Source: Vicinamibacterales bacterium (GTDB lineage: Bacteria > Acidobacteriota > Vicinamibacteria > Vicinamibacterales > 2-12-FULL-66-21). Taken from it: a stretch of DNA of 64,000 bases. The notes below the pieces were generated by a model. The model was not told the origin of the DNA. It saw only the letters and a program-made list of their open reading frames with translations, and did not search any database. The position numbers and the translations under genes are program-made. The stretch covers positions 22,390 to 86,389 of the forward strand of contig DASSPH010000048.1 of NCBI GenBank assembly GCA_035699745.1. Direction: 5' to 3'. Shown piece by piece: positions 18,726 through 26,314 of the stretch (within the stretch, counting starts at the first letter, position 1; every line of letters begins with the position of its first letter).

Positions 18726-19334
18726 TCACTCCACGACGAAGAACCGCGCCTGACCGCGGCCCAGCGCCTTTTCGAGGTCGGCGGCGGACTTGTAGGGCCG
18801 CCCCTTCTTCAGCTTGTCGGCCCACGCCTGATTCGCGCCCGGGACCGTCAGCAGATCGGCATCGCTCGCGGTGTTGGCGTTCATCGGGATGAAGGTGTAC
18901 TGCGCGAGCTTGCGCGCGTTCTCGGCGCCGCCGACGTACTTGCCGATCTCCTTGTCGAACTGCGCCCAGGAGCGCCAGGGGCGGTACTCGGCGAACTCAC
19001 GCACCATGCGCCGTCCCGCGCCGGGGACGAGAAGAATCTCCTCCGGCGTCGCGGTGTTGAGATTGATGTGCACGAACGCTTTCGTGTACACCGCCATCGC
19101 CTGTTCGGCCGTCAGCCCCTGCGCGAGCAGCAGCGCATTCAGCTCGGTGATGCTGGCGAAGGGCCGCTTCGCCGCGATCGCCTTGGCGATCGCCGGCGTG
19201 ACGCCTGGAATCGCCGCGAGCTCCGCTTCGCTGATCGAATTCGCGTCCTTCACGCCGAGCGAGGGGGCGACCTGCGCCGCGAGGCCAACCGCCGCGGCCG
19301 CGACCAGCATCCACACAGCAAGAAGCTTCTTCAT
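18726..19334 (-). CDS. secreted helix-hairpin-helix protein (ComEA-like)
   Basis: 202 residues with a signal peptide (MKKLLAVWMLVAAAAVGLAAQ) and three helix-hairpin-helix-like repeats: ISEAELAAIPGVTPAIAKAI, LNTATPEEILLVPGAGRRMV and NTASDADLLTVPGANQAWAD. The VPGxG/IPGV pattern is the DNA-backbone binding hairpin of ComEA. Exported HhH proteins often bind DNA at the cell surface. GGAGG lies 9 bp before the ATG. The gene is in an operon with a membrane protein upstream and a TPR protein downstream. A role in DNA uptake would be inference. Confidence 0.8.
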   Translation of the reverse strand: MKKLLAVWMLVAAAAVGLAAQVAPSLGVKDANSISEAELAAIPGVTPAIAKAIAAKRPFASITELNALLLAQGLTAEQAMAVYTKAFVHINLNTATPEEILLVPGAGRRMVREFAEYRPWRSWAQFDKEIGKYVGGAENARKLAQYTFIPMNANTASDADLLTVPGANQAWADKLKKGRPYKSAADLEKALGRGQARFFVVE

Positions 19335-19368
19335 AGATCGGGGCCTCCATCGCCCACCGTCGAATCGT

Positions 19369-19788
19369 TCATCGCTCTCTGTGCCTGTAAGTGTAAGCCA
19401 GCCCGACGAGCCCGAGCTGCAGCATGACCCCGGGCGCGAGCGCCGGCGGCACCGTCGCTTTGAGCGCGCGCCACACCAGCGCGCTGCCGGCGAGCGACGG
19501 GTCCCCTTCCTTCTGGAACTCGACGTTCGCATCGAAGTGGAAGTAGACCCCGGCCAGGCCGGCGGCGACGAACAGCACCATCAGGAGCCGGACCGCCGCC
19601 GCGCTCGGCGACGAACGGGTGAAGGCGTGCCAGCTCACGGCGGCGATGCCGCACGCGAGCAGGACGACGGGAATCAGCTGCAGCGCGTCCTCGACATGCC
19701 GCAGCAGCAGCAGTTCGGCGGTCGTTCCGCTCATGCCGATGAGCAGAACGGCCGCGAGCAGACGGCGCAGACCGCTCAGCGTGTCCAT
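19369..19788 (-). CDS. four-span membrane protein, unknown function
   Basis: 139 residues from the ATG at 19788, with four likely membrane helices: LLAAVLLIGMSGTTAELLLL, IPVVLLACGIAAVSWHAF, LLMVLFVAAGLAGVYFHF and GVMLQLGLVGLAYTY. A TTG at 19842 would extend it by 18 polar residues, but that codon lies in the divergent gene start. It is 34 bp upstream of the HhH gene, so it is probably the first gene of that operon. The family is unknown to me. Confidence 0.65.
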   Translation of the reverse strand: MDTLSGLRRLLAAVLLIGMSGTTAELLLLRHVEDALQLIPVVLLACGIAAVSWHAFTRSSPSAAAVRLLMVLFVAAGLAGVYFHFDANVEFQKEGDPSLAGSALVWRALKATVPPALAPGVMLQLGLVGLAYTYRHRER

Positions 19789-19841
19789 GCCGCGCAGCCC
19801 GCCCGGTTCGCGCGCGTGGCCATGAGTGTCAGAATACCCCA

Positions 19842-20744
19842 ATGGCGGACGCCGTCGGATTCATCGGCCTGGGCGTCATGGGCAGACCCATGGCGCACAA
19901 CCTGCTCAAACGCGGATTCCCGCTGGTGGTGCACAGCCGCAGTCCGGCGCCGGTCGACGAACTGGTCGAGGCGGGCGCCGCGCGGGCCGGCTCGCCGGCG
20001 GATGTCGCACGGCGCGCCACGCGCATCATCACGATGCTGCCCGACTCGCCCGACGTGGAGCTCGTGCTCGAAGGCCCGAACGGGATTCTCTCGGCCGTGC
20101 AGCCGGGCACGATCCTCATCGACAGCAGCAGCATCTCCCCCGCCGTGGCGCGGCGGCTCGCCGGGACGGCGGCCGAGCGCGGCGCGGTGATGCTGGATGC
20201 GCCGGTCAGCGGCGGAGAGATCGGCGCGATCGCCGGCACGCTGTCGATCATGGTCGGCGGCGACCCGGACGCCTTCCAGCTGGTGCGGCCGATTCTCGAA
20301 GCCATGGGCAACCCCGAGCGCATCGTCCGCATCGGCGACGCGGGCGCCGGGCAGATCTGCAAGGTGTGCAATCAGATGGTGATCGGCGGCACGCTCGCCG
20401 CCGTCAGCGAAGCGTTCGCGCTGGCGCAGAACGCCGGCGTCGACGCGGCGAAAGTGCGGGAGGCGCTGCTCGGCGGCTTCGCCGCCAGCCGCGTGCTGGA
20501 CGTGCACGGCGAGCGCATCCTGACGCACAACTACAAGCCCGGGTTCCGCGCGCAGCTGTACGCGAAGGACTACCGCGTCGCGGCGGAGACGCTGGCCGCC
20601 ACCGCCACTCCCGCCCCGATCGCGGCCGCGGTGCATCAACTCGTCACGGCGTTGATCGCGTCCGGACGCGGCGGGGACGACTACTCGGCGCTGGCGACGA
20701 TCATCTTTGCGCTGGCGGGCCGCCCCCCTTCTTCTTCTTCTTGA
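19842..20744 (+). CDS. NAD(P)-dependent beta-hydroxyacid dehydrogenase (GarR/MmsB type)
   Basis: 300 residues of the 3-hydroxyisobutyrate/2-hydroxy-3-oxopropionate reductase family. The Rossmann fingerprint GFIGLGVMGRPMA is at residues 6-18, the substrate-binding block DAPVSGGEIGA is near 118, and the catalytic Lys is in GAGQICKVCNQ near 170. It reversibly reduces a semialdehyde to a hydroxyacid; the substrate is not fixed. A CAGAAT lies 6 bp before the ATG. The C-terminus ends in PPSSSS because its last 44 bp overlap the Lys-coding tail of the convergent AsmA gene. Confidence 0.9.
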   Translation: MADAVGFIGLGVMGRPMAHNLLKRGFPLVVHSRSPAPVDELVEAGAARAGSPADVARRATRIITMLPDSPDVELVLEGPNGILSAVQPGTILIDSSSISPAVARRLAGTAAERGAVMLDAPVSGGEIGAIAGTLSIMVGGDPDAFQLVRPILEAMGNPERIVRIGDAGAGQICKVCNQMVIGGTLAAVSEAFALAQNAGVDAAKVREALLGGFAASRVLDVHGERILTHNYKPGFRAQLYAKDYRVAAETLAATATPAPIAAAVHQLVTALIASGRGGDDYSALATIIFALAGRPPSSSS

Positions 20745-22119
20745 ACAGCCCGCCCAGGAAGTCGGTCGCGCGTCGCTTCAATTCGTTCGTCAGCGCGCGG
20801 CGTGTCGCGGCAGCCACGTCGATGAACACGGTCGGGCGGGTCAGCGTGCCGCCCACCGTCGCCGGCACCACGACGCGACCGTCTTCCTGCGCGTAGCGGC
20901 GGAGATCGGTGCCGGCCTGTGCGGTCAGCTCGCGCGAGAGCACGACGTCGACGCGCGCATCGACCGCGCCGCTCTCGACTGCCAGGCTGCCGCGCCCGCT
21001 CGCGTCGAAGTCGCGCGCGCGGAAACGCAGGTCGTCGCTGCGCAGCGTGCCGCGCGTCAGCGTGAAGTTTCCGGACAGGCGCTCGAACGAGGTGCCGGAT
21101 CCCTGCGGCGCCGCACCCGACGGCTTGCCGAAGGCGAGCACCACGGTGCGCACGAGATCCAGGTGCGGCATCGTTCCGTCGACGAGCGTCGCCTGGATGG
21201 TGCCGTTGGCGGAACGCATCAAGGTCGCGCCGTCGGCGCCCGCGCCGGTCAGCGCCACGCGCGCGTCCAGACGCCCGGTCATCCCGCCGGCGGATCCCAT
21301 CAGCCTGAGCAACTCGGCCGCGTCCACGTCGTCGAGCGTTCCGCTGAGATTCAGCAGCGGGGCGGCGCCGCGCGTGTCGGCGCGAATCGATCCCTCGAAG
21401 GTCCCGCCGAACAGGCCGAGCGTCAGCCGATCCAGGACGTAGCGCGAGGGGGCGGCGTCGATCGCCGTCGAGAGATTGCTGAACTCGTGGCCGGCAAAGC
21501 GCACGCGCGCGGCGGTCGTCTTCACGACGATGTGCATCGGCGCCGAGCGGGACGGCTGCGCGGGATTGCCGCCGCCGGACGAGGGCGGCGCGAGCGCCGT
21601 GCCGAGCGCGAACAGCTCGTTCAGGTCGAGGCGCTCCGCGGACACGTCGAAGGTGCCGTCGAGATTGGCGATGCTTTCCAGCACGCCGCGGCCGGTGATT
21701 GCGGACGTGGGCGTCTTGATCAGCAGCGAGTGGACGTCGAGCCTGTCGCCGAGCACGGCGGCCGAGAGATCGAACGTGAGCCCTGCCTGTGCTCCAACCG
21801 GCCGCCCCTCGGAGACCGCGATCTCGCGAATCTCGATCGTGTCGGCGAACAGCGCGCGAAGGCCGGTGAGGACCTTGATGCGGGCGAAATGGACGGCGCC
21901 CGGATCGCCGACGGTCACGTCGCCGAGGTCGACCGCCACGTCCGGGAACAGGGAGGCGCGCAGCGAGCCGATCCGCACCGGCTGCCCGAGACGCGCCGTG
22001 AGCTGTTGTTCGACCTGCGCCCGCACCGCGGCTGACGCGAGGATCCGGTCGGCCGCGAAGTACACCGCCAGGGCGCCGGCCAGCAGCACGGCCAGCGCCA
22101 TCACCAGCCACTTTCGCAT
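20701..22119 (-). CDS. AsmA-family protein
   Basis: 472 residues. One N-terminal membrane helix (WLVMALAVLLAGALAVYF) is followed by the AsmA beginning (ASAAVRAQVEQQLTARLGQPVRIGSLRASLFPDVAVDLGDVTVG) and by a C-terminal AsmA domain with LFGGTFEGSIRADT and MTGRLDARVALTG. AsmA relatives are envelope proteins implicated in outer-membrane and lipid transport homeostasis. The last residues are a run of five Lys, encoded by GAA/AAG triplets overlapping the convergent gene. A TACAAT lies 7 bp before the ATG. Confidence 0.87.
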   Translation of the reverse strand: MRKWLVMALAVLLAGALAVYFAADRILASAAVRAQVEQQLTARLGQPVRIGSLRASLFPDVAVDLGDVTVGDPGAVHFARIKVLTGLRALFADTIEIREIAVSEGRPVGAQAGLTFDLSAAVLGDRLDVHSLLIKTPTSAITGRGVLESIANLDGTFDVSAERLDLNELFALGTALAPPSSGGGNPAQPSRSAPMHIVVKTTAARVRFAGHEFSNLSTAIDAAPSRYVLDRLTLGLFGGTFEGSIRADTRGAAPLLNLSGTLDDVDAAELLRLMGSAGGMTGRLDARVALTGAGADGATLMRSANGTIQATLVDGTMPHLDLVRTVVLAFGKPSGAAPQGSGTSFERLSGNFTLTRGTLRSDDLRFRARDFDASGRGSLAVESGAVDARVDVVLSRELTAQAGTDLRRYAQEDGRVVVPATVGGTLTRPTVFIDVAAATRRALTNELKRRATDFLGGLFKKKKKGGGPPAQR

Positions 22120-22126
22120 CGCCGCG

Positions 22127-22132
22127 ATTGTA
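22127..22132 (-). promoter_or_regulatory. -10-like TACAAT before the AsmA gene
   Basis: TACAAT on the minus strand ends 7 bp before the ATG at 22119. No Shine-Dalgarno is present, which fits a leaderless start. Confidence 0.4.
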
Positions 22133-22171
22133 ATCCCGCCGGAAGTACTTCACCGGAGCGCCGGCGGCGCC

Positions 22172-23137
22172 TCAGTCGAACACGGCCGCCGCCCCCAGCA
22201 CCCCCGCGAAGGTGGACGCGTCCACGTTGGCGCCGGTCAGGACCACCGCCACTTCGCGTCCGCGCACGCGGTCCCGCTCCTGCAGCAGCGCCGCGACCGA
22301 CGCGGCCGCGGCGCCTTCCGCGACGTTGTGCGTGTCGTCGTAAATCGCCCGCATCGCCGCCTCGATCTCGTCGTCCGTCACCTCGACCACGCGTTCGACG
22401 CCGGCGCGGATGATGTCGAGCGCCGCGGCGACCGGCGTCCGGCAGGCCATGCCGTCCGCGATGCGCGTCGCCGCCTCGTGCGAGACGAGTCGGCCCTGCG
22501 CGAGCGATCGCGCGTAGGCCGGGGCCGACGCGGCAACGACGCCGACGATCCGGGTCGCGCGCGACAGCGCGTCCCGCGCGGCGATCGCGCCGCAGATCCC
22601 CGATCCGAGCCCGATCGGCACGTACATCGTCTCGAGCGACGGCGCGGCGCGAAGAAGCTCGAGCGAATACGACGCCACTCCCGCGACCAGCCACTCGTGG
22701 AAGGACGGCACCATGTGCCAGCCGCGCGACTGCGCGATCCGCTCGGCCGCCTCCACCGACGCCTGGAAATCGCGCCCCTCGACGATCAGCTCCACCCCCA
22801 GCGCGCGCATCGCGGCATTCTTCCCCTCGCTGTTGCCGTGGGGCACGACGATCGCCGCGCGTATTCCGCGGCGGGCCGCGGCGAACCCGATCGACTGGCC
22901 ATGGTTGCCGCGGGTGGCCGTCACCACACCGTTCACCGCCGCGCCGGACGCGAGCAGGCGGTTGAAGTAGACCAGCCCGCCGCGCACCTTGAACGCGCCG
23001 ACCGGTGTCTGGTTCTCGTGCTTCACCCAGACCGCCGCGCCGGCGCGCTCGTCGAGGAGCGGCCATCGCTGCTGCGGCGTGGGGCGCATGCTGTCATAGA
23101 CAATGGCCGCGGCGGATTCGAGATCGGTCAGGGTCAT
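22172..23137 (-). CDS. PLP-dependent threonine dehydratase-like enzyme
   Basis: 321 residues of the fold-type II PLP family. The PLP Lys is in QTPVGAFKVRGG (about residue 50), the amide loop is TRGNHGQSIG, and the phosphate-binding GLGSGICG loop follows. These are typical of threonine/serine dehydratases, which deaminate threonine to 2-oxobutyrate. It lacks the C-terminal ACT-like regulatory domain, so it is a catabolic or specialised type rather than biosynthetic IlvA. It is divergent from a secreted protein with only 30 bp between start codons. The exact substrate could differ (hydroxyamino acids). Confidence 0.85.
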   Translation of the reverse strand: MTLTDLESAAAIVYDSMRPTPQQRWPLLDERAGAAVWVKHENQTPVGAFKVRGGLVYFNRLLASGAAVNGVVTATRGNHGQSIGFAAARRGIRAAIVVPHGNSEGKNAAMRALGVELIVEGRDFQASVEAAERIAQSRGWHMVPSFHEWLVAGVASYSLELLRAAPSLETMYVPIGLGSGICGAIAARDALSRATRIVGVVAASAPAYARSLAQGRLVSHEAATRIADGMACRTPVAAALDIIRAGVERVVEVTDDEIEAAMRAIYDDTHNVAEGAAAASVAALLQERDRVRGREVAVVLTGANVDASTFAGVLGAAAVFD

Positions 23138-23155
23138 CACTCCATTACTTTCATA

Positions 23156-23161
23156 TAGACT
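23156..23161 (+). promoter_or_regulatory. -10-like TAGACT before the 23168 gene
   Basis: TAGACT (within CATATAGACT) ends 6 bp before the ATG at 23168. There is no Shine-Dalgarno. It sits in a 30-bp gap shared with the divergent dehydratase gene. Confidence 0.4.
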
Positions 23162-23167
23162 GCGCCG

Positions 23168-24352
23168 ATGAAAAGAGTCCTTCTCGCCGGTGGCCTCGCG
23201 CTGGTCCCGCTCCTGCTGGCCCGCGCGGACCAGCGAGCCGGCGGCGGCGCGCAGTTCCCGGGAGGGACCAATCCGGACGGCTCGTTGCGGCCCGGCCCGC
23301 CGATCTCGCGCCTGTTTACGCAGGACGCCTACACCGAATACGCGCTGCTCGCGCCGGGCAGCGACGCGTTCCGCATCACCTTCCTGCCCGAGGAAAGCCG
23401 CGCCGGGGCGACCGAGCTGGTGAACGCGACCCGCGGCGGCAGCGAGGGGTCCGACATCGAGGTCTACGATCCGCGCACCGGAGCGCCATTGAAGTTCACG
23501 TACGCACAGTCGGCGACCGACCCTGACAGCCACGCCATCCGCGCCGCGCTGCCGCGCCCCGTGCCGGAAGGGGGCGTCGGCCGCGTGCTGATCTACAAGA
23601 CCTACAAGGATCCGCGCACTTACATGATGAACGGCAAGGACATCGTCTGGGTGCGCAGCCTCTCGGGCTACCGGCTCGGCGTCATCCTGCCCAAAGGCTA
23701 CGCCTTCACGTCCTCCAACGTCGCGGCGCACATGACGACGACCGCCGACGGACGATTGAAGCTGGCGTTCGCCAATCCGAGCGGACAGGCGAACCCGCTG
23801 ACCATTCACGCGCATCCGACGACCGCCGCGTTCGCTCCGCCGGCGGCGAAGGTCGACGACGTGTTCTTCGACGACGTCAAGACGACCTACGACCTGGGCG
23901 ATCCGGCGACGGGGCGCGTGACCGTCGAGCAGGTCTACAGCGACTACCGCAAGGGCGCGCGGGCGCGCCTCGATTCGCTGTCCTATCTGCCGCTGGACGG
24001 CGTCACGGTCGTCGATCTCGACACCGCGAAGCCGCTCGAGCCGGTCCGCGAGCGCGGCGGCACCTACGTGCCGCTCGACGTTCCCATCGTCGACGAGCGG
24101 CAGAGCGCGCATCTGAAGATTACCGGCACGATGAAGGCGAGCGGCTACACGCTGCTGCGCGACGGGCTCGTCTTCCATCGCGTGCTGAAGGGGCTGCGAA
24201 ACACCGTGGTGCTGCCGGCCGGCTGGGAAGTCTCGTCCGTGTCGCAGGCGGCCACGATCGGGACCGATCGCACGGGGCGAGCGTTCGTGTCGCTGATCAA
24301 CCTGAACGCGGAGAACAGCTACCGCGTGGCGATCAGAGGAGTGAAGAGATGA
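23168..24352 (+). CDS. secreted protein of unknown function
   Basis: 394 residues with a signal peptide (MKRVLLAGGLALVPLLLARA) and no membrane span afterwards. The body is beta-rich (for example EYALLAPGSDAFRITFLPEES, YRLGVILPKGYAFTSSNVA, YTLLRDGLVFHRVLKGLRN), suggesting immunoglobulin-like or sandwich domains. I do not recognise the family. Its stop overlaps the start of the M24 peptidase gene (ATGA), so the two are translationally coupled and may act together on extracytoplasmic peptides. Confidence 0.75.
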   Translation: MKRVLLAGGLALVPLLLARADQRAGGGAQFPGGTNPDGSLRPGPPISRLFTQDAYTEYALLAPGSDAFRITFLPEESRAGATELVNATRGGSEGSDIEVYDPRTGAPLKFTYAQSATDPDSHAIRAALPRPVPEGGVGRVLIYKTYKDPRTYMMNGKDIVWVRSLSGYRLGVILPKGYAFTSSNVAAHMTTTADGRLKLAFANPSGQANPLTIHAHPTTAAFAPPAAKVDDVFFDDVKTTYDLGDPATGRVTVEQVYSDYRKGARARLDSLSYLPLDGVTVVDLDTAKPLEPVRERGGTYVPLDVPIVDERQSAHLKITGTMKASGYTLLRDGLVFHRVLKGLRNTVVLPAGWEVSSVSQAATIGTDRTGRAFVSLINLNAENSYRVAIRGVKR

Positions 24353-25770
24353 GAGGGTTCCGGGTGCTCGCGCTGATCGTGATGCTCGCGGCGCCGGGCG
24401 CGGCGCAGGCGCCGGAGCCGCCGCTCGACAGGCCCCGGCCGTTCGGCACGCTGCGCGAGCAGGCGGAGATGCAGCAGCGGTGGCTGAAGCAGCGCCTGGA
24501 CACGATCCTGCCGCCGCTGATGCGCCGGCACGGCATCGACATGTGGGTCGTGCCGATGCGCGAATACAACGAAGACCCGGTGTTCACGGCGATCACCGCG
24601 CCGGAGACGTTCGCCGCGCGGCGGCGGACGATCTACGTCTTCTTCGACAAGTGCGCGGTGCACGAGGACCCGGGTTCGGCGGCGGCGGCTGCGCCGCCGT
24701 CCGCCGCCTGCGTGGAGCGCATCGCGCTGGGAGGGACGTCGCAGGGAGGCGTGTTCGACGCCCGCCGATCGTCGCAGGCGGCGGCCGGCAACGTGGGCCG
24801 CGGCCAGCAGGCGGAGCTGTGGGGCGACGAGCAGTGGCAGGCCCTCAAGACGGTGATCGAGGAGCGGAAGCCGCGGACGATCGGCATCAATCGATCGACG
24901 GTGTTCGCCTTCTCGGATGGCTTGTCGAGCGGCGAGCTCAAAGGCATGTCGGCGGCGCTCGGGGAGGCGTGGACGTCCCGCTTCAAGGACGCCGAGCTGC
25001 TGCCGCTCGAATTGATCGCGGCGCGGCTGCCCGACGAGGAGGTCTTCTTCCGCCGCATGCAGGAGCTGGTCTGGTCGATGACGCAGACGATGTTCTCGAG
25101 CGCGACGATCACGCCGGGCAGGACGCGCACGAGCGATCTGGTGTGGTGGTGGCGGCAGCGCGTGAACGATCAAGGGCTGGGCACGTGGTTCCAGCCGAGC
25201 GTGTCGGTGCAGCGCCGCGGCCGGACGGAAGCGGAGATCGGGGCCGATCCGATCATCCAGCGCGGCGACGTGCTGCACTGCGACGTCGGCATCACGGCGG
25301 CGCGGCTGAACACCGACACCCAGCACAACGCCTACGTGCTGCGGCCGGGAGAAACCGACGCCCCCGACGGCCTGCGGCGCGCGCTCGCCAGCGCCAACGC
25401 GCTGCAGGACATCGTCATGGAGGAGATCAGGCCGGGACGAAGCGGCAACGAGATCCTCCGCGCGTCGCTCGAGCGGATGAAGGCACAGGGGATCGACGGC
25501 ACGGTGTACTCACACCCGATCGGGCTGCACGGGCATGGTGCCGGACCGTTGATTGGCTTGTGGGACTATCAGACGGGCGTGCCGGGACGCGGCGACGCGC
25601 CGGTCAGACCCGGAATGTGGTACTCCATCGAGCTGCAGGCGACGACACCCGTAGCCGAGTGGGGAAATCAGCCGGTGAGGATGGCGCAGGAAGAAGACGC
25701 CATCGTCGACGCCGACGGAAAGATCCGCTGGGCGCTGCGCCGCCAGGATCGCCTGTTCCTCGTGCGGTGA
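24349..25770 (+). CDS. secreted M24-family metallopeptidase (Xaa-Pro peptidase-like)
   Basis: 473 residues with a signal peptide (MRGFRVLALIVMLAAPGAAQA). An N-terminal creatinase-like region (IDMWVVPMREYNEDP) is followed by a pita-bread domain with the metal-ligand motifs HCDVGITAARLNTDTQHNAYV (Asp residues), SHPIGLHGHGAG (His) and SIELQATTP (Glu). The last expected Glu lies in the EEDAIVDADGKI region. The family removes N-terminal residues before proline. The start overlaps the upstream gene, so the pair is one operon. Confidence 0.85.
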   Translation: MRGFRVLALIVMLAAPGAAQAPEPPLDRPRPFGTLREQAEMQQRWLKQRLDTILPPLMRRHGIDMWVVPMREYNEDPVFTAITAPETFAARRRTIYVFFDKCAVHEDPGSAAAAAPPSAACVERIALGGTSQGGVFDARRSSQAAAGNVGRGQQAELWGDEQWQALKTVIEERKPRTIGINRSTVFAFSDGLSSGELKGMSAALGEAWTSRFKDAELLPLELIAARLPDEEVFFRRMQELVWSMTQTMFSSATITPGRTRTSDLVWWWRQRVNDQGLGTWFQPSVSVQRRGRTEAEIGADPIIQRGDVLHCDVGITAARLNTDTQHNAYVLRPGETDAPDGLRRALASANALQDIVMEEIRPGRSGNEILRASLERMKAQGIDGTVYSHPIGLHGHGAGPLIGLWDYQTGVPGRGDAPVRPGMWYSIELQATTPVAEWGNQPVRMAQEEDAIVDADGKIRWALRRQDRLFLVR

Positions 25771-25773
25771 TGC

Positions 25774-25920
25774 TCAGTCGCAGCCCGGATGGCGGCAGCC
25801 GCAGCGCAGCTCCGTGATCTGTCCCGCGTCCTTACAGTGCTCGCTGCAGTACTTCCCGTAGGGGCCATTCGCCTGCACGGTGCAGCTGCAGGCCGGATGG
25901 GCGCATTTCTGAAGAGCCAT
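25774..25920 (-). CDS. metallothionein-like small Cys-rich protein
   Basis: 48 residues from the ATG at 25920, with 8 Cys (6, 11, 13, 25, 29, 40, 42, 47) and 3 His (8, 28, 44). The CxxxxCxC, YCSxxC and CGCxHxGC pattern matches bacterial SmtA/BmtA-type metallothioneins, which bind Zn or Cd in a cluster. AGGAGG lies 6 bp before the ATG, and a TACAAT is at 25939-25944. The upstream 13 in-frame residues are excluded because of this ribosome-binding site. It may store or detoxify zinc; no sensor gene is adjacent. Confidence 0.85.
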   Translation of the reverse strand: MALQKCAHPACSCTVQANGPYGKYCSEHCKDAGQITELRCGCRHPGCD

Positions 25921-25938
25921 GTGCGACCTCCTGCCGCG

Positions 25939-25944
25939 ATTGTA
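25939..25944 (-). promoter_or_regulatory. -10-like TACAAT for the metallothionein-like gene
   Basis: TACAAT on the minus strand lies 18 bp before the ATG, followed by AGGAGG. This would give a short leadered transcript with a ribosome-binding site. Confidence 0.4.
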
Positions 25945-25977
25945 GCGCGGACGCCGCACCGCCGCCGACGCTTACGC

Positions 25978-26187
25978 TTATGCGACGCGAACGCTTTCCG
26001 CGCGCGGCCCCTTGGGACCCTGACCCTTTTCGAACGTCACGGACTGACCCTCGCGCAGCTGGTCGAACCGCGTGTCCCGGCACGCCGAATTGTGGAAGAA
26101 GTACTCCGTACCGTCCTCCGCCAGGATGAAGCCGAACCCCTTGTCGCTGACGAGCCGCTTGATGGTGCCGTTCATCGATGCTGCCAT
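25978..26187 (-). CDS. cold-shock domain protein
   Basis: 69 residues from the ATG at 26187. It is a single cold-shock domain with RNP1 KGFGFI, an RNP2-like YFFHNSA (rather than the usual VFVHFS type) and the GQSVTFE strand. It binds single-stranded RNA or DNA, as chaperones of this family do. A second in-frame ATG 4 codons later is also possible. A TATACT at 26223-26228 is a good -10 and gives a leader of roughly 30 nt. It is 58 bp from the metallothionein-like gene on the same strand. Confidence 0.9.
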   Translation of the reverse strand: MAASMNGTIKRLVSDKGFGFILAEDGTEYFFHNSACRDTRFDQLREGQSVTFEKGQGPKGPRAESVRVA

Positions 26188-26222
26188 ACCCTTCCTTCGA
26201 ACAAACGAATAGTCGAGCGGCA

Positions 26223-26228
26223 AGTATA
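26223..26228 (-). promoter_or_regulatory. -10-like TATACT for the cold-shock gene
   Basis: TATACT on the minus strand lies 35 bp before the cold-shock ATG, leaving a leader of roughly 30 nt in which GAAGGAAGGG is present. Confidence 0.4.
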
Positions 26229-26314
26229 TGCCGAGCACGGAAGCTGCGCATGGACGAAATCTTTTTCGTGCCGACCTCTACCGTCGGCGTGACGGTTGCA
26301 TTGGAGCTCGGCTG

